DNA from: Rossellomorea marisflavi
GTDB taxonomy: Bacteria > Bacillota > Bacilli > Bacillales > Bacillaceae_B
DNA length: 64,000 bases
Assembly (NCBI RefSeq): GCF_009806575.1
Contig: NZ_CP047095.1
Coordinates: 1,158,001 to 1,222,000, forward strand
Direction: 5' to 3'
Shown here in pieces: positions 1 to 8,517 of the stretch. Within the stretch, counting starts at the first letter, position 1. Each line of letters starts with the position of its first letter. Both the position numbers and the translations under genes were made by a program. The notes under the pieces are model-generated. The model did not search any database. It saw nothing but the letters and a program-made list of their open reading frames with translations, and was not told the DNA's origin.

Positions 1-281
1 AGATGCTCATCCTTTGGCATCTTGGAAAAGAAGGGACCAAACGATTCGGAGAGCTCAAAGCCCTCATGCCCGGAATCACCCAGCGCATGCTCGTCAACCA
101 GCTCAGAGAGCTTGAAGAAGACCAGATCGTCCACCGTGAGGTCTATCCCGTCGTCCCTCCCAAAGTAGAGTATTCCCTCACAACACAAGGTCAAACACTC
201 ATGCCCATACTCGAATCCATGTACGAATGGGGCAAAACGTATATGACCACGTTGAAAGAACCAAGCAAAATAGAAGCATAA
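1..281 (+). CDS. HxlR-family transcriptional regulator (5' truncated by window edge)
   Basis: This is the C-terminal part of a winged-helix regulator of the HxlR family, DNA-binding proteins that often sense redox or electrophile stress. The fragment opens with MLILWHL and carries the family's recognition-helix region ([21 protein letters not shown]) and the wing ([15 protein letters not shown]). Full-length members have about 20 more residues ending in a WK just before MLILWHL. Bases 1-2 (AG) fit the end of that lysine codon, so the gene very probably begins outside the window and the ATG at 3 is internal. An intrinsic terminator follows. Confidence 0.9.
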   Translation, partial: MLILWHLGKEGTKRFGELKALMPGITQRMLVNQLRELEEDQIVHREVYPVVPPKVEYSLTTQGQTLMPILESMYEWGKTYMTTLKEPSKIEA

Positions 282-295
282 ATAACGATTTAAAA

Positions 296-343
296 AAGAC
301 TGAATCCGCATGAGGACGAGGCTCATACAGATTCAGTCTTTTT
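296..343 (+). terminator. Intrinsic terminator after the HxlR gene
   Basis: GACTGAATC (298-306) pairs with GATTCAGTC (330-338) and is followed by a T run. A preceding A run makes it plausible in both directions. Confidence 0.85.
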
Positions 344-540
344 ATGGAGAGGTAGCGTTGAATCCGTTATCATTCATATGGGAAATGTTATAAAGCCAAC
401 CAGGAACTACCGGTGAGGCATTCGATTCTCCACACAATTGTCATATTATCCACCGGTGACAGGATGGTTCTCCTGTATAATTCTAGTAACCATCACGTTA
501 TCGTTTGGTCCATGGAGGACCATAAAGGATCTATATTATT

Positions 541-579
541 GGAGGTGTAAGTCTTCCTTCGGGTAAGACGATGTATTGA
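541..579 (+). promoter_or_regulatory. Hairpin-containing translation initiation region with start-stop uORF
   Basis: The Shine-Dalgarno GGAGGTG (541-547) lies about 30 bases from the first in-frame start, TTG at 576, far beyond normal spacing. Between them sits a hairpin (551-569): GTCTT pairs with AAGAC, extended by CC/GG with one bulged T, capped by a C(UUCG)G tetraloop. Folding would bring the SD to roughly 11 nt from the TTG. An ATG at 571 opens a two-codon reading frame (ATG TAT TGA) whose stop overlaps the TTG. The sequence shows the layout; a role in translational control is inference. Confidence 0.55.
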
Positions 580-1883
580 CAGCCATAAACTTAACGATTT
601 TTGCCATTTTGATCGCCCTCACCGCTTTTTTTGTCGCAACGGAATTTGCGATGGTGAAGGTGCGTTCCACCAAAATTGATCAACTAGTATTCGAAGGGAA
701 AAGGGGAGCGGCTTCGGCCAAAAAGGTTGTCAGTCATCTGGATGAGTACCTGTCAGCCTGTCAGCTGGGCATCACGGTGACCGCCCTCGGGATCGGATGG
801 GTGGGTGAGTCCACCTTCGCCGTCATCTTAGAGCCGATCTTCAGTTTCCTGAATATCGGCGAGTCCCTTTCAAGCGTCCTTGTCATTGCCATCGCCTTCA
901 TGATTGCGACCTTCATGCACGTTGTCATCGGGGAACTTGCTCCGAAAACGCTGGCGATCCAGAAGGCGGAGACGATCACGCTCCTGACAGCCGGTCCCAT
1001 CATCCTGTTCTACCGGATCCTTTTCCCGTTCATCTGGTTCCTCAACGGATCTGCACGTCTCCTCGTCCGGGCATTCGGTATGAAGCCCGCCTCCGAGCAC
1101 GATGCGGCCCACTCCGAGGAAGAACTCAGGATCCTCATGTCTGAAAGCTATGAGAGCGGCGAAATCAATCAGAATGAACTGACATACATGAATAATATCT
1201 TCACCTTCGACGAACGACTAGCGAAGGAAATCATGGTCCCTAGAACAGAGATGGTGACCGTGTCCGTCGACCAGGGATTCGATGAAATCATGGATCTCAT
1301 CAAGTCGGAGAGATTCACGCGATACCCGGTGATCGATGGGGATAAAGACCACGTCGTCGGATTCATCAACGTCAAGGAGCTCCTCACTGAACGGTTGAGG
1401 CAGGGCAAGAGGACGGGGGACGACTTCTCCCTCAAATCCCATATCAACCCCATCATCCGAGTGGTGGAAACGGCCCCTATCCACGATGTGCTTCTCAAGA
1501 TGCAGAAGCTCCGCACCCATATCGCCATCCTGGTCGATGAGTATGGCGGCACCTCGGGCATCGTGAGCTTCGAAGATATCCTCGAGGAAATCGTCGGCGA
1601 GATCCGCGATGAATTTGACCAGGATGAAGTGGCACCCGTCAGGAAGCTGAACGATCATCACTTCATCATCGATGCGAAGCTTCTGATAGAAGAAGCGAAT
1701 GAAGTGCTCGGCATTGAACTCGAGAACGAAGAAGTCGACACGGTCGGAGGATGGTTCCTATCCAACACGATCGAAAGCGAAGCAGAGCTTGAGTCCCACG
1801 GGTACGTGTTCAAAGTGCACAAAAAGGATGGATATCACATCCAGTATTTAGAAGTGAAAAAGCCTGAGTCCCTCGTTTCCTGA
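576..1883 (+). CDS. CNNM/CBS-domain membrane protein, CorC/HlyC (YhdP/YugS-like) family
   Basis: This protein of about 435 residues has the three-part layout of the UPF0053/CorC family. An N-terminal CNNM membrane domain (about residues 1-180, with several hydrophobic helices and the [16 protein letters not shown] motif) is followed by a tandem CBS pair (about 205-335; EIMVPRTEM and [20 protein letters not shown]) and a C-terminal transporter-associated CorC_HlyC domain (VDTVGGW). Family members such as B. subtilis MpfA (YhdP) export or sense Mg2+; the exact ion here is inferred. The TTG at 576 is the first in-frame start and is preceded by a structured SD-start spacer. It appears monocistronic, with a strong terminator behind it. 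Confidence 0.88.
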   Translation: MTAINLTIFAILIALTAFFVATEFAMVKVRSTKIDQLVFEGKRGAASAKKVVSHLDEYLSACQLGITVTALGIGWVGESTFAVILEPIFSFLNIGESLSSVLVIAIAFMIATFMHVVIGELAPKTLAIQKAETITLLTAGPIILFYRILFPFIWFLNGSARLLVRAFGMKPASEHDAAHSEEELRILMSESYESGEINQNELTYMNNIFTFDERLAKEIMVPRTEMVTVSVDQGFDEIMDLIKSERFTRYPVIDGDKDHVVGFINVKELLTERLRQGKRTGDDFSLKSHINPIIRVVETAPIHDVLLKMQKLRTHIAILVDEYGGTSGIVSFEDILEEIVGEIRDEFDQDEVAPVRKLNDHHFIIDAKLLIEEANEVLGIELENEEVDTVGGWFLSNTIESEAELESHGYVFKVHKKDGYHIQYLEVKKPESLVS

Positions 1884-1899
1884 TGGGAACCTTGCATGG

Positions 1900-1931
1900 C
1901 CACCGGAGAGTATACTCTCCGGTGGTTTTTT
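1900..1931 (+). terminator. Intrinsic terminator after the CorC-like gene
   Basis: An 11-bp perfect stem (CCACCGGAGAG / CTCTCCGGTGG) with a TATA loop is followed by a run of T. Confidence 0.95.
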
Positions 1932-2095
1932 GTGGTCATAGAAATAGACTATCGATCATCATCAGATGCGCGCTGTTTCAGTTTGGCGGATTTTGTCTTA
2001 CTCATGTGGATGGGCTAGCGGGGAAACAGATTGCTTTCTTTCTCCAAATTGATTTGAAATAATGGTGAATAGATATCAAAAGGAGGAATTCTTTC

Positions 2096-3190
2096 ATGAG
2101 TCAATCTGTGAATCCGTTATTTCAACCTTTCCAATATGGAGCCCTATCCCTGCCGAATCGTACGGTGATGGCACCGATGACGCGCGGGTTTTCACCAGGG
2201 GGCGTACCGGGGCAACCCGTCGTCGATTATTACCGCAGACGCGCAGAAAATGAAGTAGGCCTGATCGTCACGGAAGGTACCGGCATCAACCATCCGGCAT
2301 CCGTATCCGGTGACAGCATCCCGTTATTCCACGGGGAAACGGCCCTGGAAGGATGGCGAGCAGTCGTGGAGGCCGTCCACGAAGCGGGAGGAAAGATCGT
2401 TCCCCAGCTTTGGCATGTGGGGATGACCCGCAAGAAGGGCGAGCTACCGAACGCTGAGGCACTGCCCGTTGGACCGTCAGGCTTGACACTTACCGGGGAA
2501 CAGGTGACTGAGCCGCCGACGACGGAAGAAGTGGAACAGCTCGTCGCAGCCTATGCCCAGGCGGCAGCCGATGCAAAACGGATCGGATTCGACGGCATCG
2601 AGTTACACGGTGCCCACGGATACCTCATCGATCAATTCTTTTGGGAGAAAACGAATAAGCGGACCGACCGCTATGGCGGCGATCTTGTAGGACGCACGCA
2701 ATTTGCCGTCGAAGTCATTGAGGCATGCAGGCGTGAAGTCGGACCGGACTTCCCGATCATCTTCCGTTTTTCACAGTGGAAGATGACCGACTATGTTGCG
2801 AAGCTCGCCAGGACACCGGAGGAGCTTGAGCAATTTCTTACCCCTCTTGTCGAAGCGGGAGTGGACATCTTCCACTGCTCGACGCGCCGTTTCTGGGAAC
2901 CTGAATTTGACGGCTCTCCTTTGAATCTCGCGGGCTGGACGAAGAAGCTCACCGGAAAACCCGTCATCTCCGTAGGATCCGTCGGCCTGAACGGTGAATT
3001 CACCAGCTTCTCAGAAGCGGAAGCCACCGATATCTCTGAGCTCACCGAACGCCTCGGAGACGACGAATTCGACCTTATCGCCATCGGGCGCGCCGTCCTC
3101 CAGGACCCCGAATGGGTCAAGAAAATCAAAGAAGGACGCACCGACGAAATCCGCGCATTCAGCAAAGAATCGCTGCAAACATTATATTGA
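2096..3190 (+). CDS. Old yellow enzyme-type NADH:flavin oxidoreductase
   Basis: A flavin-dependent ene-reductase/NADH oxidase of the OYE family, with a full-length (364 aa) FMN-binding TIM barrel. The start has SD AGGAGGA about 8 bases upstream. Recognisable stretches are the N-terminal FQPFQYGALSLPNRTVMAPMTR, the substrate-binding HGAHGYLIDQFFW (paired active-site His residues), the NKRTDRYGG motif, and the phosphate-binding C-terminal FDLIAIGRAVLQDPEW. Family members reduce activated C=C bonds using NAD(P)H in the cytosol; the physiological substrate cannot be read from sequence. The gene stands alone, convergent with the GTPase gene behind it. Confidence 0.93.
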   Translation: MSQSVNPLFQPFQYGALSLPNRTVMAPMTRGFSPGGVPGQPVVDYYRRRAENEVGLIVTEGTGINHPASVSGDSIPLFHGETALEGWRAVVEAVHEAGGKIVPQLWHVGMTRKKGELPNAEALPVGPSGLTLTGEQVTEPPTTEEVEQLVAAYAQAAADAKRIGFDGIELHGAHGYLIDQFFWEKTNKRTDRYGGDLVGRTQFAVEVIEACRREVGPDFPIIFRFSQWKMTDYVAKLARTPEELEQFLTPLVEAGVDIFHCSTRRFWEPEFDGSPLNLAGWTKKLTGKPVISVGSVGLNGEFTSFSEAEATDISELTERLGDDEFDLIAIGRAVLQDPEWVKKIKEGRTDEIRAFSKESLQTLY

Positions 3191-3200
3191 GTGCCAAAAT

Positions 3201-3226
3201 GACGCATGGGGACGGTTCTCATGCGT
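3201..3226 (+). repeat. REP-like GGGGACGGTTC hairpin (short copy)
   Basis: ACGCATG (3202-3208) pairs with CATGCGT (3220-3226) around GGGACGGTTCT. The core CATGGGGACGGTTC is identical to 54099-54112, which also continues into ATGCGT. It lies just behind the stop codon of the preceding gene. Confidence 0.7.
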
Positions 3227-3244
3227 ACATACAACACAAACGCA

Positions 3245-3283
3245 AAAGCAGCACGGGCCATGGCCCGTGCTGCTTCTTTTTCG
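3245..3283. terminator. Bidirectional terminator between convergent genes
   Basis: A perfect 28-base palindrome (3247-3274, centred on GGGCCATGGCCC) is flanked by an A run on the left and a CTTTTTC run on the right. It can therefore terminate both the oxidoreductase gene and the minus-strand GTPase gene. Confidence 0.9.
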
Positions 3284-4276
3284 TTACACGTCTTTCTTCT
3301 TCGAAAACATCTCATACAATTTGCCTAAACTTTTGGGATCCAGGTCAATATCGTTCTCGTATGCGTATTTGATGGCGTACCCGAGGGCGAGGGTCATGCC
3401 GCCTGCGATGCTGGCGCCTGCGGCCATTCCTGCTCCCGGGACGAGTTTGACGACCTGGCGGAACAGGGTCTTTCCGACGTTGCCGGTGAGGGTGGCAATG
3501 GTGAGCTCCTTTGCCCGGTCCTTTGTCAGGGGCTTATCGTAAAGGGTGGCGAGCTTGACCATCATGCCGACCTGTATGGCGGTGAGGGGCACCATGTCGG
3601 AGCCCGGGATCGGAGAAGCACCGATGGCCGTGGAGGATCCTGCTGCTGCGATGATCCATTTATTCGCCGTCGATGATTTTTCCTTCAGGTGTTTAGCGAA
3701 AAGGATATCTTTTTTTTTCTCCTGGAGGATATCGAGGATCGCACCGCGGAGCATCTCCATATTCTCGCCTGTCTTGGAAGAGATCGGCGTCACTTTGTAG
3801 CGGTAATTCGTATGATCCTGGATGTACTTCACCAATCCTGGAATATCTTCTGCCGCGTCGATCTTGTTCAACACGAAGATGATGTTCCGGTTGATCTTGC
3901 GGACCTCTTCGAATGTCTTCCGCTCTCCTTCAGAGAACACGGTTCCGGCCGCATTCAGGAAGAAGAGGATCACATCGGCTTCTTTATAGAACTTCATCGT
4001 TTCGGCGGAATTTTTCTGATTGATGTCATCAAGTCCGGGTGTATCGGCAAAAATGATCTTATCGGTATAGGCGTACTTCTCGATGAGGGAAGTCTCCCCG
4101 GGCTGTGCGCCGACCTTGGCGACTTCATCGCCCATGAGCATGTTGATCGTCGACGATTTGCCGGCGTTCACATCCCCGATCATGGCGAAGACGATTTCCT
4201 TATCGAGCTGAGCGTTGATTTCATTCACTTCTTGGTCGTAGGCCTGTTCGAATTCTTTATCATGAAAAGAAAACAC
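3284..4276 (-). CDS. Dynamin/Era-like GTPase with C-terminal DUF697-type domain
   Basis: A P-loop GTPase of about 330 residues. The G domain shows G1 GDVNAGKSS, a G2 threonine in the PGET region, G3 DTPGLDD and G4 NKID, followed by SSKTGENM (G5-like). The C-terminal third is hydrophobic and glycine-rich (GASPIPGSDMVPLTAIQVGMM; VPGAGMAAGASIAGGMTLALGYAI), as in DUF697/YcjF-type membrane-associated domains. The protein probably sits at the membrane; its target is unknown. Start choice: SD AAGGAG (4285-4290) is only 2 bases from the ATG at 4282 but 8 bases from the GTG at 4276, so the GTG is preferred. A few extra N-terminal residues are possible. Confidence 0.85.
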   Translation of the reverse strand: MFSFHDKEFEQAYDQEVNEINAQLDKEIVFAMIGDVNAGKSSTINMLMGDEVAKVGAQPGETSLIEKYAYTDKIIFADTPGLDDINQKNSAETMKFYKEADVILFFLNAAGTVFSEGERKTFEEVRKINRNIIFVLNKIDAAEDIPGLVKYIQDHTNYRYKVTPISSKTGENMEMLRGAILDILQEKKKDILFAKHLKEKSSTANKWIIAAAGSSTAIGASPIPGSDMVPLTAIQVGMMVKLATLYDKPLTKDRAKELTIATLTGNVGKTLFRQVVKLVPGAGMAAGASIAGGMTLALGYAIKYAYENDIDLDPKSLGKLYEMFSKKKDV

Positions 4277-4381
4277 GTTCATCACTCCTTATCCTAATAG
4301 TAGCAGAATGTGGAGAAAGCCGGAAGCGCGGAACTCTATCCACGTAGTATAATGATGGAAAAAGGAAGAAGGGGAACAGTC

Positions 4382-4813
4382 ATGAAGATCATCCCTTATC
4401 AATCTGGATTCGGTCCGGAAACCGTCAGGATGTGGAGGGAAAGCAAGGAAGCAGCCATCGGCCAAAAGGACATCCATTCATTCGAAGAACATCTTTATTT
4501 TCTTGATGAAATCCTGCCCGCAGACCATGAAGTGGACATCGCCCTCTTAAACGAATCGGTGATCGGGATCATTGCTTACAACAGGACTGAGATCAGCCAG
4601 CTTTATATCCATAAGGACCATCACGGGAAGGGCGTCGGGACGGCACTTTTGACACATGCCAAGGAAGCGTCATCCGGCATCCTGACCCTTTATACCTTCG
4701 AAGTGAATGAGGGGGCCAGGCGATTTTACGAAAAGCACGGCTTCCGCATCATCGGCCGGGGACATGAGAATGAAGAGCAGCTGCCTGACCTTCTATACGA
4801 ATGGCGACGCTGA
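4382..4813 (+). CDS. GNAT-family N-acetyltransferase
   Basis: A single GNAT domain of 143 residues. The acetyl-CoA pyrophosphate-binding motif A is clear (LYIHKDHHGKGVGTALL), as is the C-terminal GARRFYEKHGFRIIGRG signature. Upstream in-frame codons lack a ribosome binding site; the ATG at 4382 (MKIIPYQ) has GAAGGGG about 10 bases before it. The acetyl acceptor is unknown. It is divergently placed from the GTPase gene and convergent with the ASCH gene, with only 4 bases between stop codons. Confidence 0.88.
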   Translation: MKIIPYQSGFGPETVRMWRESKEAAIGQKDIHSFEEHLYFLDEILPADHEVDIALLNESVIGIIAYNRTEISQLYIHKDHHGKGVGTALLTHAKEASSGILTLYTFEVNEGARRFYEKHGFRIIGRGHENEEQLPDLLYEWRR

Positions 4814-4817
4814 TGCC

Positions 4818-5234
4818 TCACCGTATTTTCACGAGGGTTGATTCCCTGCGTACCAGATCGACTAGGGCCGGGTAGCGATCGAGATAGGCATAGCTTTGGG
4901 GAGCGTGGAATCCGAAGTGCTCCTTCAGGTAGGTGAAAGGGATCGGTTTTTCCAGACGCCAGAGCTCCAAGATGGGGAAGGCGAACCGGTACTTGGTACC
5001 GCCTTCGTTGAACCGCGCATCGCCATCACCTCGAACCTCCACTTGATCCGGGAATTCAACGGGTGTAGCGGTCCTGGCTATGTAGGTGAGGGCAGATGAT
5101 GGGGCCGATTCATAGATCCACAGGAAATCCGTCTGCCGCTTCGGCTTCACGCTCCGGAATTCATGCACCTTCGTGCCTTCTGATATCAGGGTGCAGTACT
5201 GGGGGTGTATGCTGATGAATATGCCTTTCTCCAT
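4818..5234 (-). CDS. ASCH (PUA-like) domain protein
   Basis: A 138-residue protein that begins MEKGIFISIHPQYCTLISEGTKVHEFR, the typical start of ASCH domains, where the SIHPQY..I..G.K..E.R pattern forms the RNA/nucleoside-binding surface. ASCH proteins are predicted RNA- or modified-nucleoside-binding factors, and some are amidohydrolases acting on acylated cytidines. No catalytic role can be assigned here. The ATG has a strong AAGGAGG upstream. It shares a divergent intergenic region with the response regulator gene that follows. Confidence 0.75.
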   Translation of the reverse strand: MEKGIFISIHPQYCTLISEGTKVHEFRSVKPKRQTDFLWIYESAPSSALTYIARTATPVEFPDQVEVRGDGDARFNEGGTKYRFAFPILELWRLEKPIPFTYLKEHFGFHAPQSYAYLDRYPALVDLVRRESTLVKIR

Positions 5235-5293
5235 TGGGGTGCCTCCTTTTTATTCACTGCATGCTTTGATTATAGCAGGAAGGGATCCAGTCA

Positions 5294-5327
5294 TTTTCAT
5301 CAAATTTTCATTTATGTTTGCTACATT
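5294..5327 (+). promoter_or_regulatory. Direct-repeat activator site and -10 of the two-component operon
   Basis: TTTTCAT (5294-5300) is repeated after 4 bases at 5305-5311, an 11-bp period typical of OmpR/PhoB-family binding sites. Exactly 10 bases later comes a -10-like TACATT (5322-5327). The same arrangement recurs at 8171-8204. Autoregulation by the response regulator is inferred. Confidence 0.7.
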
Positions 5328-5356
5328 GGACTAAAAAGGTCGAAGGGGTGGCGGGT

Positions 5357-6019
5357 ATGCATATTTTACTGGCAGAAGACGATGAAACACTCGGTGAGCT
5401 GATCGTCCATTTATTGCAGAAAAAAGGGGTGGAGCGCATTGATTGGGTGTTGAGCGGGGAAGAGGCCCATGATTATGCCCTCGCGTCCTATTATGATGTG
5501 ATCATCATGGACTGGATGATGCCTGGCGGGGACGGAGTCGAGATCTGCCGTCGCCTCAGGTCAGGTGGTTACGGAGGAGCGATCCTCATGCTCACGGCCC
5601 GTGACGGCGTGGAGGATTGTGTAGAAGGATTTGAAGCGGGCGCAGACGATTATCTCGTGAAACCCTTTGAGATTGCAGAACTTCATGCCAGGCTCAAAGC
5701 CCTTGCCAGAAGGAATCTGGCCCCACTTCAATCAGACACCATCGGGATCAGGGGATTCACATTGAACCGGACAAGCCACTGCCTTATGAGGGACGGGGAG
5801 GAAATCTATCTTACCCCCCGTGAATTCCAGCTCCTCGACATGCTGGTCCGCAATCAGAATCAGGCGCTCTCGCGGGACCTTCTCCTCGACCGGATATGGG
5901 GAATTGATTCCGACGTTTCACACAAGACCGTGGATGCCACCGTCAAACTATTAAGGAAGAAGATCGGGGAAGGCTTGATTGAAACCGTCCGGGGAGTGGG
6001 GTACAGGATTGAAACGTAA
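5357..6019 (+). CDS. OmpR/PhoB-family response regulator
   Basis: A 220-residue response regulator. The receiver domain (about 1-115) has the acidic pocket LAEDDE (D8/D9), phospho-acceptor D52 in DVIIMDWMMPG, and the switch lysine in DDYLVKPFE. The C-terminal winged helix (about 125-218) ends in the standard TVDATVKLLRKKI...RGVGYRIE recognition segment. The start is set at ATG 5357 (MHILLAEDD) behind AGGGGTGG; upstream in-frame codons would add a non-domain tail. It overlaps the histidine kinase gene behind it. The direct repeat before its promoter is repeated before the flavin/haem operon at 8236, its likely target. Confidence 0.93.
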   Translation: MHILLAEDDETLGELIVHLLQKKGVERIDWVLSGEEAHDYALASYYDVIIMDWMMPGGDGVEICRRLRSGGYGGAILMLTARDGVEDCVEGFEAGADDYLVKPFEIAELHARLKALARRNLAPLQSDTIGIRGFTLNRTSHCLMRDGEEIYLTPREFQLLDMLVRNQNQALSRDLLLDRIWGIDSDVSHKTVDATVKLLRKKIGEGLIETVRGVGYRIET

Positions 6020-7394
6020 ATCGATTTTTTCCCGAAGGCAGTCAGGTGATCTGTTCACGAGAACCCGCATGCAGCTCACCCTGTTCAATAGCGTCATCAT
6101 CACCGGCTTTCTTGTGGTGTTCATCCTGTTGGCCTTGTTCATCGTTTATAAGACCGTGCTTTATGATCAGGAGCGGGAACTCAAGGGCCTGGCGGAACAT
6201 GAGACCAAGGAACTGCAGGAAGCGGGTGCCCATAGGCGTGGAGATCCAAGGGGGGAGGAGCGACTTTCCATCCTCAGCGAAAACCAGGTGTTCTATTATA
6301 TCCTGGACAGTGACGGGGAGCCCCTGCAAACGAATGAAATCTATCCGAATCTCAGGGATACCTTCCTCGATAAACTGTCTGACTGGAAACCGGATGAACG
6401 CCAGATCCGTCAAGACTCCATCGATGTGACGGAGAATGAAGGATATGAGGATTTCGACCTCAGGGTCCTTATGCTGTCCCAGCCCATCACGTCTCAGGGG
6501 GAGGTGGTGGGAAGGATGTATATCGGCCTCGATATATCCTCCTTTTACCGTCTATTCAAATGGATCTTGTTCGTCTTTGGGGCCCTTGCCGTCCTCTTCA
6601 TCACCTTGGGTGTCTGGCTCAGTCATCTCATGTCGAAGCGTGCCCTCGTTCCGATCCAGCAGTCCTACCGGCGACAGCAGGAATTTGTAGCGGATGCATC
6701 CCACGAACTCCGGACGCCCTTGAGCGTCATCCTGTCCTCTGTGGAAGCACTCGAGATGGGGGACGAAGAATCTGATCCGTTCACAAGGAAAATGGTGAAA
6801 GGACTGAAAGCCGAGGTGAAAAGGATGAACCGCCTCATCGGCGACCTGCTCACCCTCGCACGCTCAGATGATGAAGGAAAAGCCAGACTGGTCTTGAAAA
6901 AGGAAGAGTTCGACTTCACACCCGATGCAGAGAAGATCCTTCAGACCTTCGACCGCATGGCCAGGGACAAGTCGATCACGCTCAGTCTTGAATCGTCAAG
7001 AGAACTCCCTATCCATGGGGATCGCGACAAGCTGATACAGCTCTTGTATATCCTTTTGGACAACAGCATCAAATATACCCCTGAAGGCGGCCGCGTAATT
7101 CTCGCCTGCAGGATCGACCAAAACGCTTCTGGCAGGACATTCATCCTCTCTGTACAAGATACGGGAATCGGCATTGGGAAAGAAGATCAGCTGCGCATCT
7201 TTGACCGGTTTTATCGGGTGGATAAAGCAAGGACACGGAAAGAAGGCGGTCACGGCCTCGGGTTGTCCATTGCCAAATGGATTGTCGAAGGACATGAAGG
7301 TGTGATTTCCGTCCAAAGTGAAAGTGGTGGAGGTTCGGAATTCCGCGTGGTGATCCCACTTCCGCCGGAACGTCCAATGTCATTTTTCTACTGA
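6009..7394 (+). CDS. Membrane sensor histidine kinase
   Basis: The cognate kinase of the preceding regulator. It has a TM helix near the N-terminus (LTLFNSVIITGFLVVFILLALFIVY), an extracytoplasmic domain of about 140 residues, and a second TM helix (WILFVFGALAVLFITLGVWL). The cytoplasmic kinase core has the H-box ADASHELRTPLSV, N-box LLDNSIKYTPEGG, G1 DTGIGIG and G2 GGHGLGLSIAKWIVEGH. No clear HAMP is seen beyond a short linker. The TTG at 6009 overlaps the regulator gene by 11 bases behind GGAGTGGGG; a TTG at 5979 would add 10 residues and cannot be excluded. The signal is unknown. Confidence 0.9.
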   Translation: MKRKSIFSRRQSGDLFTRTRMQLTLFNSVIITGFLVVFILLALFIVYKTVLYDQERELKGLAEHETKELQEAGAHRRGDPRGEERLSILSENQVFYYILDSDGEPLQTNEIYPNLRDTFLDKLSDWKPDERQIRQDSIDVTENEGYEDFDLRVLMLSQPITSQGEVVGRMYIGLDISSFYRLFKWILFVFGALAVLFITLGVWLSHLMSKRALVPIQQSYRRQQEFVADASHELRTPLSVILSSVEALEMGDEESDPFTRKMVKGLKAEVKRMNRLIGDLLTLARSDDEGKARLVLKKEEFDFTPDAEKILQTFDRMARDKSITLSLESSRELPIHGDRDKLIQLLYILLDNSIKYTPEGGRVILACRIDQNASGRTFILSVQDTGIGIGKEDQLRIFDRFYRVDKARTRKEGGHGLGLSIAKWIVEGHEGVISVQSESGGGSEFRVVIPLPPERPMSFFY

Positions 7395-7427
7395 AAGCTC
7401 CTATTGATGAGGGGCTTTTTGTTTTTT
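7394..7427 (+). terminator. Intrinsic terminator of the two-component operon
   Basis: AAGCTCC pairs with GGGGCTT (one G-T pair) directly after the kinase stop codon, followed by TTTTTGTTTTTT. Confidence 0.75.
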
Positions 7428-7519
7428 CCTCCTAAAGTCGTAGAAGTTCTTCCACCCCTTTGCCGAAGCAGGTCGCGTGAGAGAACGATATGCTGATAGT
7501 AGTAGAGGAGATGAAAAAG

Positions 7520-8164
7520 ATGAAATGTTTTCATTATCACTGGTGGACGGATAAAGTAGAAGAAATGGAAGCGTGGTACCGAGGGATCGGGTTTGAAACG
7601 CGGCAGCGCATCGGAAGGGCCAACGGGACGATGAGGGAATTCAACCCGCCCCTCGAATGGGAAGATTTCAGGCAAGAAGAGGTCCAATTCCGCATCATCG
7701 AAATGGTGCAGGGGCAGGTGAACATCACATTCGGTCAGGGAAAGCGCGACCGGTTCGATCATATTGGTTTCTTGGTGGATGACCGGGAGCATAACGAAGT
7801 GCTTAAAAATGCGGCTCTCCTCGGATGGAGGGTCGACGAAGGGGAACGAAGGACCTTCATTTCCACCCCGTGGAGATTCAGGGTGGAGCTTCAGCGGAGA
7901 AAAGAAGCCGTACGGTCGGAAGCATACCCTTCACTCGCAAGGCTTAAGCTGAACATCGACCGGCCAGGCAGGCTTTCGGCGTTGGCAGAGCTTCTTGGAG
8001 CGGAAGCAGAGGACAAGGGGGAAACCTGCCTGATTCGTACCGCCGATTGGGAGCTCCAGCTTTCACGTGGACAGGAATCTTCCCTTAAATCGGTGGAGGT
8101 TCGGCAGCGTGAAACGCTCACGGCGACCGATCCCGTCGGCGTCTTGATGACTTCAATAATCTGA
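7520..8164 (+). CDS. VOC (glyoxalase/bleomycin resistance) superfamily protein
   Basis: A 214-residue protein with the paired beta-alpha-beta-beta-beta modules of the vicinal oxygen chelate fold. The first module starts MKCFHYHWWTDKVEEMEAWYRGIGFE, and FDHIGFLVDDREHNEVL gives a second metal-ligand-like histidine. The second half (LKLNIDRPGRLSALAELLG) looks like a degenerate repeat. The ATG at 7520 has GAGGAG 9 bases upstream, whereas the ATG at 7511 directly abuts it. Substrate and metal are unknown. It lies between the two-component genes and their presumed target operon but has its own gap on both sides. Confidence 0.72.
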   Translation: MKCFHYHWWTDKVEEMEAWYRGIGFETRQRIGRANGTMREFNPPLEWEDFRQEEVQFRIIEMVQGQVNITFGQGKRDRFDHIGFLVDDREHNEVLKNAALLGWRVDEGERRTFISTPWRFRVELQRRKEAVRSEAYPSLARLKLNIDRPGRLSALAELLGAEAEDKGETCLIRTADWELQLSRGQESSLKSVEVRQRETLTATDPVGVLMTSII

Positions 8165-8170
8165 ACCGCC

Positions 8171-8204
8171 TTTTCACTCAATTTTCACCATTCCGTCGTA
8201 CAGT
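8171..8204 (+). promoter_or_regulatory. Direct-repeat activator site and -10 before the ApbE/haem operon
   Basis: TTTTCAC (8171-8177) is repeated at 8182-8188, an 11-bp period. A -10-like TACAGT (8199-8204) follows after exactly 10 bases. This matches the TTTTCAT site at 5294-5327 in repeat, period and spacing, so both promoters are likely activated by the response regulator encoded at 5357. Confidence 0.7.
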
Positions 8205-8235
8205 ATCCTTAATCAATGATAAAGGAGAATGAAGG

Positions 8236-8517
8236 ATGACGAAAAAGGTGAAATGGACAGTGATATCAACGGTGACCCTGTCGCTTTTGACGTTCGGCGG
8301 TCTTGTCGCGGATCACACACAAGAGGTGAACGGTGCATCGGCGGAAGGGTCATTTGATGACGGTGGAAGAAGCGGGGATCAGTCGATGATCCATGAAAGG
8401 GAAGATGGGGGAGAGTTCAACTTTGACCATGATGAGGATGAGGGTGATGCATTCTTCCAGGCTCCGTCCGAAGGGTTCAGTCAGGATCATGGCAGCTCGG
8501 GGGTGTCGAAGCGATGA
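8236..8517 (+). CDS. Small acidic exported protein
   Basis: A 93-residue protein with a signal-peptide-like start (MTKKVKWTVISTVTLSLLTFGG...A) and a very acidic, glycine- and serine-rich remainder containing HDEDEGDAF. No known domain is recognised. AAAGGAG precedes the ATG, and the stop overlaps the ApbE gene by 4 bases, so the two are translationally coupled. The mature part begins close to NGASA, which loosely resembles the [ST]GA[ST] core of flavinylation sites but lacks the usual flanking residues. It may be a cell-surface electron-transfer or metal-binding partner of the flavin/haem proteins that follow; this is inferred from context only. Confidence 0.7.
   Translation: MTKKVKWTVISTVTLSLLTFGGLVADHTQEVNGASAEGSFDDGGRSGDQSMIHEREDGGEFNFDHDEDEGDAFFQAPSEGFSQDHGSSGVSKR

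Noticed and set aside
340-575. Mg2+ M-box or other riboswitch before the CorC-type gene
   Set aside because: I could not find the conserved M-box segments or a terminator/anti-terminator pair; only the short UUCG hairpin at the start site is supported.
2994-3542. 182-codon plus-strand frame spanning two gene ends
   Set aside because: It crosses the strong bidirectional terminator and overlaps two well-supported genes in other frames; no protein features.
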